Assembly: GCA_015680685.1 (NCBI GenBank)
Contig: MNCI01010845.1
Location: 124,760-188,759, forward strand
Source: Gnetum montanum
Taxonomy: Eukaryota; Streptophyta; Gnetopsida; Gnetales; Gnetaceae
Reading direction: 5' to 3'
Length of the DNA: 64,000 nt
Positions 34,890 to 45,825 of the stretch are shown here, piece after piece; position 1 is the first letter of the stretch, and every line of letters starts with the position of its first letter. Below the pieces are notes generated by a model that had not been told where the DNA came from, made no database searches, and worked only from the letters and a program-made list of their open reading frames with translations. The position numbers were made by a program, and so were the translations under genes.

Positions 34890-37800
34890 TGTAGTTGCTT
34901 CCTAACTAGGCATGGATTAGGGAGTGTGCAAGGCTTAGGATCCTCTGGGAAGCTATTGGCTTCAACCACTCATTTAGGTGTGTTAGACATAGGCCTTGCA
35001 TTGGTTGTTATAGGTGTACCACCAAGAAACTCTTCTTCTAAAACTTACGCCATGTCTATGTCATGGATAGTTGAAGAGGAAGCATTATCACCATGGATGA
35101 TAACTTGACCACCTTCATATGGAAGGTTGATTTCTTGGTGGATGGGGGAAGATATGGTCCTTAGTTGGGCTAGCCAAGGCCTACCTAAAATCATGTTGAA
35201 ACTTGGTGTCTTCGCTATGACAGTGAAATCTGCACCAGTGGGGAATTGCTCTCCTACCACGAAGGCTAAGTTGATTGTACCCCTGATTGTGACATGTGAT
35301 CTGTTGAAGGATTTTAGACATGTGGTTTTTGTTGGCTTGATTTCATCTATTAGGCCTAGTTTATCGATGGAGTATAGGACCACATTTTTTGCTACACCAT
35401 CATCGACGCGCACTTTGCGGATGGTGCACTACCCAACATGTATGCTAATGGATAGTGGAGCCGTAGTGACCTCCCCTTGTTCAGGGTTAACTTTGACTAC
35501 ATTGTCATAGAATACTAGGGATGTTGAACTCGATTCTTGTGGTGTAGGGGGAAACATCGTTGCATGGATGGATGTCTCATTTGCAAGGATGTCCTTTGTA
35601 ATAGGGATGGAGGCCAAGACCTAGGTCAATGCTTGATAGTGAGTAGATGAGATTATGATTAGGTCGTACAAGCTCAATGTCGTGTTCTTTTCCTTGAGTG
35701 TTTCATTCACCTGGGTTAGTGCAGCTACAAAGTCCTTTTTGTTAGCCATTGTGTTGGCCTTGACTTCCTCCATGTGGCTTGAGAGACAGATCTCTCACGT
35801 AGGGGACTTGGGCTTGGTTTTCTTGGCCTGCTTGGGGGTAGGGATCCCAGTGTTCAGTTATTGTTTGTTGGTTGTGGTCTTTGCTTTGGCCATGGGGGTT
35901 GTGAGGTACTTGTTTGTCCTCTTGTGTCACCATTTGATGGGCCTACCTAGGTTGCTATCGGGGTCAAACCTTGAAGGAAGAGGGATCGAGATGTTGCCCA
36001 TTATTGGGATTTGGGTAGGTGAGGGTCCATCACGTTGTAACACTCTTATGACAAATGATGATTTAGGCAGAGTTGTTGTGTGGTCAACTTGTTGTGGCAC
36101 TTTGATAACAAAAGGTTGCTTAGTGGTTGTTATTGCATCATGCTAGTTTAACGTCTTAGTAGATGGTTACTATGGAACTTTGACCACAAAGGGTGCTGTG
36201 GGTGCTAGAGATGGCACTTTGATAACAAAGGAAGGCCTCTTGCTTATGGAGGCAAAGGGGACCCTTGCCTTGCTGGGAGGCACACAGATCACAAAAGGTT
36301 GTTGCGTAGGTTTATACTTACTACTTATGCTAATGGAATTTATGACATAGGAGGCATCATCTGTGTTGGATTGACTCGCCATGTTCATCACTAGTTGGCC
36401 ATGTTCTATCATTCTCTGTAGGTCATCCTGAAAAGCATGACAGTTGTCTATACTATGACCAGCCAATTGGTGGTAATGAAAATATTGGTCTAGCCTGAAG
36501 TGTGATGGAACTAGGGGCTCATTTGGTACTGCTAAAGTGGGGTTCCTTAGTAGTTCGCAGTACCTATCATGTTTTTGGTGGGTAATTTCTGATACATGTT
36601 TGTCTTGAATTTGCCCAGCTTTCAAGAGTTTCACTAGTAGTTCAGAGGGTTGCACCAGTAGTGGTGTATACTTTGAGTGGTATTTATGCTGAAAGTTGGA
36701 TCTTGGGGTAGCCCCTATCAATGTAGGCGAGTTGGTGCCAGAATTGGTGGTTTTGTCAGCTGGGGCCTTGGGCTCCTTAGCTATCGAGCTCCGGTTGGTT
36801 GCTTTTGTGCTTGTGGCTATTGTTATTACTGTTGTGTTTTTCTTGCAAGCATGTTGGTTTTTATAGGCCACATAGGCTGGATCATTGCTAGCTTGCGCTG
36901 CTTTCTCTATGCCTCTTGTTTGGGCAAAGGCTTGGCTAAGAGACTTCGGGGCTAGATAATACAGTTTGGACTTGATGAAGTCATTTACTGCACATCTGAA
37001 GATGGCCAGTAGATGTGTCTCCATTAAGGGTTCATGCATTTCACTTAATGCAACATTTCAACATTGAAAGAATTTTGACATGGGTTCTAGAGGCCCCTGT
37101 ATAACTGTATAAGTTGGTCAAGGGTTGCTTTAGGCTTTAGGTTGTACCTGAAGCGTGTCACAATCTGGTTATGAGATCCTCCAAAGAGGAGATTGAGGCC
37201 TTGGGTAGTGTGTGATACCAGTCTAAGGACTTGTCTGTGAGTGACATGGGAAATGCATGCATGATGGCATGTGGCCAAACTTGAAGGAGTAAGCACTCAG
37301 ATTGAAATGTGACCAAGTGTGCATTGGGATCCCCTTCACCATTGTAGTTGGTGAATTTTGGCAGTTGGACCCAAATTGAGAGAGTTAGGGGTGGTACCAT
37401 AGGACTTATGGTGTCATCTTTGTAGAAGTCCACCACTTGGATGTTGTCAGAGGAGGTAGCCTTGAGTCAGTTGATCTCCTCTGTCAAGCTTTGGATTAGT
37501 TGGAATGCTTAACCCAAGCTTGGGGATGTACTAGCCAGTTGCATTGGATGGGCTTGTGTTGGTTGGATAGCATGGGGTTGAATTGTTGGTTGTGGAGTTT
37601 TCCAGTTTAATGTCATATTGGACAAGTGTTGCTAGTCTAGTGTCATAGCAGATAATTGCTGATGTGATGGCTGAGCGATGGGTACAATGATTAGAGTGGA
37701 GCACACATGGGTGGGTTGGATGAACACCGTAGACATCGATGAGACAGGCGAGATGTAGGATGCCTGAGTTGTTTGGGACTGGGAGGTGATCCCTGCATGA

Positions 37801-38291
37801 GCATAGTGTTGGAAAAAAACATTAGTTTCTTGTGAGGAAGGCTAAATTGGCATGGTTACCATCTTCAAGGAGATGGGTGGATGAAACCAAGGAGGGACTA
37901 TATTAGGGAGTGGTTGTTGGAAGATGGTGTGGAGGGGGGTCTCATGCTCAGAGTGGGCCTCAAACTCATCTTCCTCCTTTTGTGAGGCTTCCTTGTAGGT
38001 TGTCCTTGCATCATGCTTGTTTGCACGGATGAGTTGGGACAACAACAAGTGGTAGGGATTTGTGAGTGGGATTATGTCAAACAAGGAGGGGTTATACTCC
38101 TATTTGTTCTGGTGGACTCGTTCGTAGTCCTGTTTTACCTCTAAATCGAGGTAATCCACTGGTAATCTTGCTTGGATTTTGGCACAAATAAAATTGTATT
38201 GTTCGTGGCTTAATTCGGCATGCTTTCACTAGGTTGTGGTATCAAATGTGTTAGACATCAATGTGGAAGGTTGATCTAGATTTATATTCAT
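34890..38291 (-). pseudogene. gag-protease relic of element C
   Basis: Start 38291 (MNINLDQPSTLMSNTFDT). Gag N-terminal part at 38084-37842; core at 37436-37087 (FTNYNGEGDPNAHLVTF, SLDWYHTLPKASISSLEDL, RFRYNLKPKATLDQLIQLY). A long open stretch at 37039-36170 covers the gag C-terminus, with a degenerate knuckle YFHYHQLAGHSIDNC. Protease at about 35420-35040: RVDDGVAKNVVLYSI at the active site (DDG), then SFNMILGRPWLAQLRTIS and YEGGQVIIHGDNASS. The end is VRKQLHDQ. It keeps longer open frames than B's copy (289 codons at 36170-37039), which suggests it is younger. Confidence 0.9.
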
Positions 38292-38525
38292 AGATCAGAT
38301 TGTGAGAGTTGCTAGTTGCAAAAAATGGCTAACTCTGAAAATAGCAGAAAAATGACGAAGTCTGTCAGTAGCAGGGAAATGGCCAAGTATAGAAATATAG
38401 AAAATGTCTAGGTGTAACAATGCAGGAAAAATAAAAAAATAAAAAATGCAAAGTATGGAAATGCAGAAAAAAATGCTAAGTATGAAAATGTAGAAAAAAT
38501 GCTAAGTATGACAACTGCTAAAAAT

Positions 38526-38549
38526 AACCCTCCTTCTAGCATCGGAAAC
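38526..38549 (-). promoter_or_regulatory. Putative primer-binding site of element C
   Basis: The minus strand reads GTTTCCGATGCTAGAAGGAG right after the LTR end GTTACA. It matches B's GTTTTCTGGTGATAGAAGGA. No TGG start is present, so the primer tRNA is not identified. Confidence 0.5.
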
Positions 38550-39745
38550 TGTAACGACAAAAAACGTTGGTGGTTGGAAACACCGAGGGATCTTTGGGAA
38601 CACAGCCTAACCCTGAATCCACATGAGGGCTATGTTGGAGAGAACAGATTTAGGGTTCCCTAAATGGTCTGGTTGATCAGACAGGGACTTAATCGGTATG
38701 CAATAACCCTTTTGCAAACAATGATTTTAAATGGAACACCTGGTGGTAGAATAAAATAAAATGTAATGTGAATAGTAGTAGAAACGTGCTTAAGCATGTA
38801 ACAAGACAATGGACACGATTAAGTATTTAACATTGCCAAAAAATAAATGCTATAATCAAACAAAAAGAGATTTTGAATAGAAAGATGCACCACCCCAGAA
38901 AAGGGATACATGTATATAGAATGTACAATAGACACAGTAGGAACACAATCACAGCCTCGATGGTGTCAGGCTATGAAATCTGGTGCTCACTGTGATAAAT
39001 TGTGCCTACAGGATTGGTGTGGTATGCTCTGGGTCTCGTTTGCCCATGGAGCTAAATGCCAAGATGTCAAAATGCCAAATGCCAAAAAATGGAAGTTCCA
39101 ACTGCCTTGCTGGTGAAGAAATGGAAGCCTCCCCCTTTTTTTCTTTTCTCCTCTTGTTCCAAAGATGGTGCAGAGGTATTTATATAGCTATGGTTAGCCA
39201 AAAATGCAGATCGGGTGCCACGTGGAAATGCAGTGGGTGGGACCCTACTGCCTACTATGCTCGTCCAGTGTTATGCAGATGATCTATGTAGAGTAAAAGC
39301 ACGTAACAGTGTAACAGTGTGTTATGCAGCGTAACAAGGTGTTATGCTATGCTACATTATGCAGCGTAGCAAGGTGCAGCATAACAACGTGTAACAACAT
39401 AGCAGTGTGTTACACAACGTAACAGGCTACACTACACTATGTTACACTATGCTACGCTATTCAGCATAGTAGGGTGTAGCATAATAGCACATAACAATGC
39501 GTAATAGAGCGTAATAGTGTGTAACAACGTAGTAGTGTGTTATGTAGCATAACAAGGTGTTATGCTACGCTACACTATGCTATGCAGCGTAGCATGGTGT
39601 TCTACACTGTGTTACACTACACAGTGTAACAGGCTACACAGTGCTACGCTATGCAGCGTAACACCTGTGTAGAAAGTTCCATCATTCTGACACTTGGCCA
39701 AATTTGCAGTCATTATGTCAAGACCAAAAATTTTGTGGTGTTTCA
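38550..39745 (-). repeat. 5' LTR of element C
   Basis: 1196 bp, minus-strand TGAAACACCACAAAAT to GTCGTTACA. A palindromic array at 39290-39665 (TGTTACGC, GCGTAACA, CTACGCTA types) lies upstream of TATATAAATA (minus) near 39177-39186. Confidence 0.9.
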
Positions 39746-40225
39746 ATAATGGCACAAGAAATTAGTGTATGCACTTTGGGCCTACTGCATAACATGACAA
39801 ACATCAATAGGTAAGATGCCTTATAGTATTGTTTATGGGTCTGAAGCAATTTTTCCCCTTGAATTACAAGTTCCATTACTCTGGGTGATCCTCTTGAACT
39901 TTATCAATGAAGATCAGAACAATGAGTTGAGGATCGTAGGCCTCAACTCAATAGAGGAGGAGCACATGTGGACATTTAATTGCATCAAATGGTACCAAGA
40001 AAAGCAAAGGCAAAACCACCTCACAACTAGCATCAATGCCTAATCAAGAAAGGGGATCTAGTCCTTAGGGCTATTCATGAACCCATAGATAAATTCTCAG
40101 CCAACTAGGAAGGGCCTTTCTTGGTCACTAAGGCCTACAAAAATGGAGCATTTAAGCTTACTATTCAAGATGAGAATGAGTTTGCCAATCCAGTGAACCA
40201 TTCATACTTGAACCTGTAATACACC
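39746..40225 (+). pseudogene. Integrase C-terminus of element B, after element C
   Basis: Continues B's integrase: WHKKLVYALWAYCIT, KMPYSIVYGSEAIFPLELQVP, then NSIEEEHMWTFNCIKWYQ and the final NPVNHSYLNL. It is collinear with 2073-2558 of element A. The first five bases are the second copy of the ATAAT duplication. Confidence 0.9.
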
Positions 40226-41590
40226 TAGCATGCTACACATTAATAGAACAAGGTAAGCATTCTTCCTCTATGATGCTATACTAGCAAAGCTCGTCTAATA
40301 GTACATTAAATTATCAAAACATAAATCCACTATGACTATAAACTGGCACAACAAGTCTACTATGACTATAAACTGGCACAACAAGTTTGCTATGACTATA
40401 AAATGGCACAATTCATTCACTATGACATTAAACTAGCATCCACACCTCACGTCTACCATGATGTTAAACTGGCACAATAGTTCACTATGACTATAAACTA
40501 GCACAACGCAGTCTACCGAGACCTTAAATTGGGTTCATCATCAATCACGAGGAAGTGAGTAAGAATAATTTCAACCCCCCTCCCCCCAACTTTTATGCAC
40601 CATGCAGGCAAGGATATTATAGTCCTAGAATGGATCTCTTACCATCAAATTAGCCTTTAAAGCACTTGTAGTATTATGGCCCCCTACCATTTTGCTAATT
40701 TTTCAAGCTCTTATCATTACTCGAACCTCTGAAGAACTTGTAGCATTATGTCCCCCTATAATTTTGCTAGTTTTTTGAGCTCCTATCACTGGTCCAACCT
40801 TTGAAGCACTTGTGGCATAATGGTCCCTTGGCATTACACTGGCTTTCTAGATACTTGCCCTTGGCACATGCTCTTGAGCACCTGTAGCATCATCACCTCC
40901 CATCATTTTTTTAGCTTTTCTAAACACTTGCCATCAGTTTGACCTTTGGAGCAGTCACAACATCATCACCCCTCACATTTGATTTACATTTTTTGTTTTG
41001 TGATTTTCTTATCTTCTTCAAGTTGTGTTTGCAAGACAAAGGCCAGAGGTGGTCATGCAAAGGTGCATCTCATCGTAGTGACAATTCACCACATTGCTTT
41101 GATGTGTATGATTCAACTAGTTATGCCTTTCAAGAGTGCACATTCCTACTACCCCGCTACAACCTATATACATCCATCCCTATGCACCCATAACCCTGCA
41201 TTCCCCCACATAGTCAAGATTGCAAATGTTGACAACCACATGGCATCCTCTTGCAAGCCAAATTGTAGAACCCAAGGTAGACATAACATACATTGTCCTG
41301 CAGGGAGCCTTTGTTGGCTAGTTAAAGCCCAAGTGGATGTAACACAAGTCATCCTAGGAAGGAAACACCTATCCCACAGATGCAACATGGTTTCACAAGC
41401 ATCAAAGCAAAGCCCATTCAGTGGCATGTAGTCCACTTGATGGAAAGCATTCTACACTTAGCATTTAGCAAAGCATAGAACCCAAAGAAGGTTCACCCTG
41501 TAGCAAAGAGCAAAACAAAAGGAAAAAAAGAAAAAGAAAAAATAAAAGAGCAAAGGGGGAAAAGGCACATCCCCAAGAAAATATATAGAG
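40226..41590 (+). other. First 3' region of element B, with TAAACTGGCA array at 40260-40530
   Basis: The array has near-exact units of TCTACTATGACTATAAACTG, some 33 bp apart. Then comes non-coding sequence with repeated CTTGTAGCATTATGGCCCCC motifs (40670-40900) and the ATGCAAAGGTGCATCTCAT motif at 41058. It stops near 41590 at ACATCCCCAAG, a string found again near 43730. Confidence 0.65.
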
Positions 41591-42026
41591 CTACAAATCA
41601 CATGTCACCATCAGGGCTACCATCAACATAGCCTTCATGGTAGGGGAGCAATTCCCCACCTCTACAAATTTCACCATCATAGAGGAAATGCCAGGCTTCA
41701 ACTTGATTCTAAGTAGGCCTTGGCTAGCTCAACTATGGGCCATCTCCTCTCCTATCTACCAAGAATTCCACCTTGCATATGAAGGTGGTCAAGTTATCAT
41801 CCATGGTGATAACACCTCCCCTCTGGCTATCCACAACATAGACATGGGACAAGTGTTAGAGGTGGAGTTTCTTGGTGATGTACCTATGGCAATCAATGCA
41901 ACTTCTAAAGCTAACACACTCGAATGAGTGGCTGAAGCCAACAACCTCCCAGTGCATCCTAGGCCCTACATGCCCCCTAATCCATGCCTGATTAGGAAGC
42001 AACAACCTTGGCTGAAAACACACTAG
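41591..42026 (+). pseudogene. Extra protease fragment in the 3' part of element B
   Basis: Open from 41637 as MVGEQFPTSTNFTIIEEM, then FNLILSRPWLAQLWAISSP, YEGGQVIIHGDNTSP and the protease end PCLIRKQQ near 42000. It lacks the active-site end. It is closer to element C's protease than to B's own at 12680-13288 (YEGGQVIIHGDN shared with C). A second protease after integrase is not normal for this family, so it marks a rearrangement. Confidence 0.85.
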
Positions 42027-42995
42027 GTGCTTTCCTACCCTTTGCTACTACACACCATGCATTTTTAACTTTTTCTTGCATTGCACTTGTTCGCACATTT
42101 ACATTAAGCCTACTTACTTAGCTTATGCATCCTTTCATTTTGCTCATGCATTTTTTCTTTGTTTTTTTATGCATTCATCTGCTTAGCTTACACATTTGAA
42201 AAAACATAAAAAATATAAAATATCATGAAAACTAAAAGTACAAAAAACACATGGCCTGAAAAGGCCTTAAACTAGCATCGTGACATGCCATGACCTTAAA
42301 TTGCCAACATTCCTCGTAGCTTGCCATGGCCTTAAATTGGCAATGTATGACCCAAAATGGCCCTTAAACTATCAACCCCTTTGTAGTGTCCCAAAAGGCC
42401 TTAAACTAGAATATGGCTTACCATGACCTTAAATTGGCATTGTACGACTTGCCATGGCCTTAAATTGGCATTTTACGGCTTGCCATGGTCTTAAATTGGC
42501 ACCGTATGATCGACCATGGTCTTAAATTAGTAGCACATGGCCCAAAATGGCCTTAAACTAGCATTGTGGCCTAGAACGACCCAAAACTATTAGTTTTTGC
42601 ATTGCTTACTCTTCATTTGTGCACATTAACTTCTTTCAAATAGGTGCCACTTGATGTTGCTTTTCTAGTTGATTTTTGCAAGATCTTACAAGAACACAGC
42701 ATGGCTACACATATAGCATCATACCTCATGAATCAAGATAAGCACTTGTTTGCTATGACATTAAACTAGCAAAAATAGTCTACTATGACTATAAATTGGC
42801 ATAGTTTGTTTGCCACGATGCTAAAACTAGCATAGCTTGTCCTTGGGTCATGATGTTAAATTAGCACAATAGCATGCCCACTATGATGTTAAACTGGCAC
42901 ATAGTAGTTTTCTAGGACTATAAACTAGTGCACCATGGTTTGTTAGGACCTTAAACTAGGTTCATGATCTGCTAGGATCTTAAATTGGCATTTTG
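42027..42995 (+). repeat. Extra protease-pol spacer with TAAACTGGCA arrays
   Basis: A T-rich spacer, then arrays at 42240-42600 (CTTGCCATGGCCTTAAATTG type) and 42720-42980 (CTATGATGTTAAACTGGCA type). Between them lies GTGCCACTTGATGTTGCTT, matching the stretch just before pol at 28712. So the spacer reaches the pol start position but no pol follows. Confidence 0.75.
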
Positions 42996-44089
42996 CTAAT
43001 TTTTGGATCACCCGCTATTGGTGTTGCCTTTAGAGCATTCGTAGCATCATCACACCAACACTTTCATTGGCTTCTTGAGCACTTGCAACTTGTTTAGCTT
43101 TTGACACATTTGCAACATCTTCACATTTTGGCATTTGACTTGCATTTCATGTTTATGGTTTTCTTGTCTCCTTGGAGTTGTGTCTACAAGACAAAGCCTC
43201 AGAGGTGGTCATGCAAAGGTGCATCTCATCATAGTATCAAGTCATCATATTGCCTTGATGTGCATGATTGGGCTAATTAAGTCACTCAAGAGTGCACATC
43301 CCCCTCATCCTATTATAGCTTACGCATGTCCTTACATTATAGCCTATGCACATCCATTCCTGCATTTCAATACCCTCTCACATTCCATTACATTTCCCTC
43401 ACATGCAAACCCCTTTGATGCATATGCACCATAATGCATATTACATACTTTCTTCTTATCAATCATAGAGCCCATGGTGGACATAATGCAAATCGTCCCA
43501 TGGGAAGCCTCTATGGGCTGTTGAAAACCCAAATGGATGTAACACAACTCATCCTAGTGAGGAAACACCTATCCTATAGATGTGACATGGTTACATCAAA
43601 GGAAAGCCCATTAGGTGGCACATAATTCACTTGATGGAAAGCATCCTATAGCTAGCATTTCATAATGTGTAGAACCCAATGTAGGTTCACCTCATAGTAA
43701 AAAAAAAATAATGGAAAAAAGAACATCCCCAAGCAAATTGAAAATGCTGTAATTTCACAACCAGTCCAACCTTCAATCCACCTTGAATCTCTTATGAGCA
43801 CTTTGACGAGAGGTCAACATTTCAGGGGCAAGCCATCTTCATGCCATGGTTACTATTAGCCATGCTCACTTTGCAACTTGCATCATTACACATATTGTTT
43901 GCATTACATCTCCCACTTTATCCTTAGTGCATTGCCTACACTCTTTGCCCTTAGCATACCCTTACCCATAACACTCTTGAACATGGTGGATTGACATCCG
44001 ATTAGATACCTATGAGCGATGTTGATGCCATGATTGTTGTGGTGTTTTGTGTTCTTTATTGACATCTCTTGGGCCACTCCTTTAGATGT
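42996..44089 (+). other. Second 3' region of element B, no gene
   Basis: Repeats the 40930-41590 region, including CAAGACAAAGCCTCAGAGG and the ATGCAAAGGTGCATCTCAT motif at 43211, and continues to the polypurine tract. Confidence 0.65.
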
Positions 44090-44106
44090 CAACAAAGAAG
44101 GACCAA
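44090..44106 (+). promoter_or_regulatory. Polypurine tract of element B
   Basis: TCAACAAAGAAGGACCAA precedes TGAAAT. It is a slightly decayed form of the tracts in A and C. Confidence 0.75.
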
Positions 44107-45825
44107 TGAAATATCACAAAAATTTTGGGCTTCAACGTCTTGACTGCAAATTTGGCTAAGTTTCAGAATGATGACACTTTGCCCAAATTTTTTCAAGTGT
44201 ATAGACTACACTCTATACACCCCTTAACTATGCTCTAGAGCATAGTCAACACAACTGCTAGTTTTGCCAAATTTTTCTAAGTGTCAAAACAATGACACAA
44301 GCTGTAGAATTTTCTAAGTATCTAAACTACACTATTACCTCTAGGACTACGCTCTAGAGTGTAATCAACCTTGGATGCTAGAATTTTCTAACTATTGGGA
44401 CTACACCTCCCAACTATGCTCTAGAGCATAGTAACCTCAAGAGTTAGATTTTCCATAGATTTCTCTAAATGTTGAGCCTATGCTCACTATTCTCAAGAGT
44501 GTATTTAGCCTCCCCTAGAGCATAGTCAACACTTAGCCATATTTTGCCAATTTTCGACTAGATTTTGCCTATGTATGGGACTACACTCTCACTATGCTTT
44601 AGAGTGTAGTTAAAGTGTAGTTGGAAAGAACAACACCCAAAGAGCCCCACACCTTAGCATTAGCATGTACATCAACTCTACCACCTCTCCAGCAGCAACA
44701 TTTTGCATTTTTGCATCCCCCTTTTCCCAAAAAATGTAACTACACTCTAAAGTGTAGACCTAGAGTGTAGTTTCCAAAAGTTGCATTTTTTGGCATTGTT
44801 TGCATCTTTTGGGGAACTTTGTGGTCTTCTCCATGTAGCTAGGCAACGTAGTCATAATCTCTTAGCTTCACACACTTCATCAGAGCAATGACATCACTCA
44901 ACACCATTTGCAACACTATAAAGCCTAACACCATAGTGTAGTAGGGGTGAGCATAGTCCCACCTACCACTCTACCATGTGGTGCCTGATCCACATTTTAG
45001 GCTAACCCTAGCCCTAAATATACCCCTACACCCCAATGTTTTAGGGGGTTGGCATTTTGGCATTTGGGATTGGCTTCCATTTTCACCGGTTGGCACTTTT
45101 GCATTTTTGGAATTTGCATTTTGACATCTTGGCACTTAGCTCCATGGGTAAATGAGACCAAAAGCACACCACACTGGCAAAGAGGTAGAGTTGCATACCA
45201 TAGCCCACTATAACCTTGTTGCATCCCTGCAAAACATCACATAGTATACTATAGTGGGAAACCCAATAGGAATGGTACACCATGACAAGCACCAAACTTC
45301 ATGGCCCGACACCACTGAGACTATGACTATGCTCCCACTACACCTGTTGTATATCACATACCTTCTGAACCCCTTTTGGAGTTAACTACTTTTCCCTTCG
45401 GGGTAGTGTTTCATTTCTCTCTCTTTTTTCTTAGATTTTCTTTGCATTTTTTCGCATCTTTCTTACATAGTCATGTTGTATTATGCTTGGGTGGTAGTCT
45501 CTATGGGTTTGCACCCTCGTTTTTGTTGAAACCCTTGACTACATATCCCTATTTCCTAACTATGCTCTACAATTTGCATTGTGGACAATGCTCAACATTT
45601 ATCCTCGTTCACACCCATTCACGTTGGTATTTTAGCTAACCATGCTAGCCCCTATTTGCAGCCATCACCCTTGCTGCCAATGGCAAAGTCCCTGTTTGAT
45701 CGACAAGATTATCTAGGATGCTTTGCCTTCATTTTCTAGCAAGGCCCTCATGCGGAGGTGAGGTTAAGGCTATGCAACCATCGACCCCTTGGTGACTCTA
45801 GCCACTAATGTTTTTGGTCACTACA
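44107..45825 (+). repeat. 3' LTR of element B
   Basis: TGAAATATCACAAAAATTTT to GGTCACTACA, 1719 bp. Two perfect copies of the 20-bp palindrome ACTATGCTCTAGAGCATAGT lie at 44227-44246 and 44413-44432, with many variants between 44200 and 44620. A TATA-like CTAAATATAC is near 45014. Confidence 0.85.

Larger units (their letters stand above)
31758..39745 (-). mobile_element. Tat-family retrotransposon C, gag-protease only
   Basis: Minus-strand element of 7988 bp with both LTRs, a polypurine tract, gag-protease and a tandem array, but no RT, RNase H or integrase. It is inserted in B's integrase between NNSK and WHKKLVYALWAY with a perfect ATAAT duplication. It could only have moved with enzymes from a complete relative. 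Confidence 0.95.
7467..45825 (+). mobile_element. Tat-lineage retrotransposon B, carrying nested insertions
   Basis: Plus-strand element bounded by a 5' LTR (7467-9131) and a 3' LTR (44107-45825). Its order is LTR, primer site, gag-protease, gap with tandem array, pol, 3' region, LTR. It is interrupted by the 15108-24048 Athila-like element (inside other sequence in the protease-pol gap) and by element C inside integrase. The 3' region also holds an extra protease fragment and gap copy. The five bases on each side (CAACC and AACAT) do not form a clear target duplication. Confidence 0.75.

Noticed and set aside
35655-36146. Plus-strand open frame of 163 codons
   Set aside because: It is antisense to the gag-protease relic of element C and has no recognisable features; composition follows the complementary coding strand.
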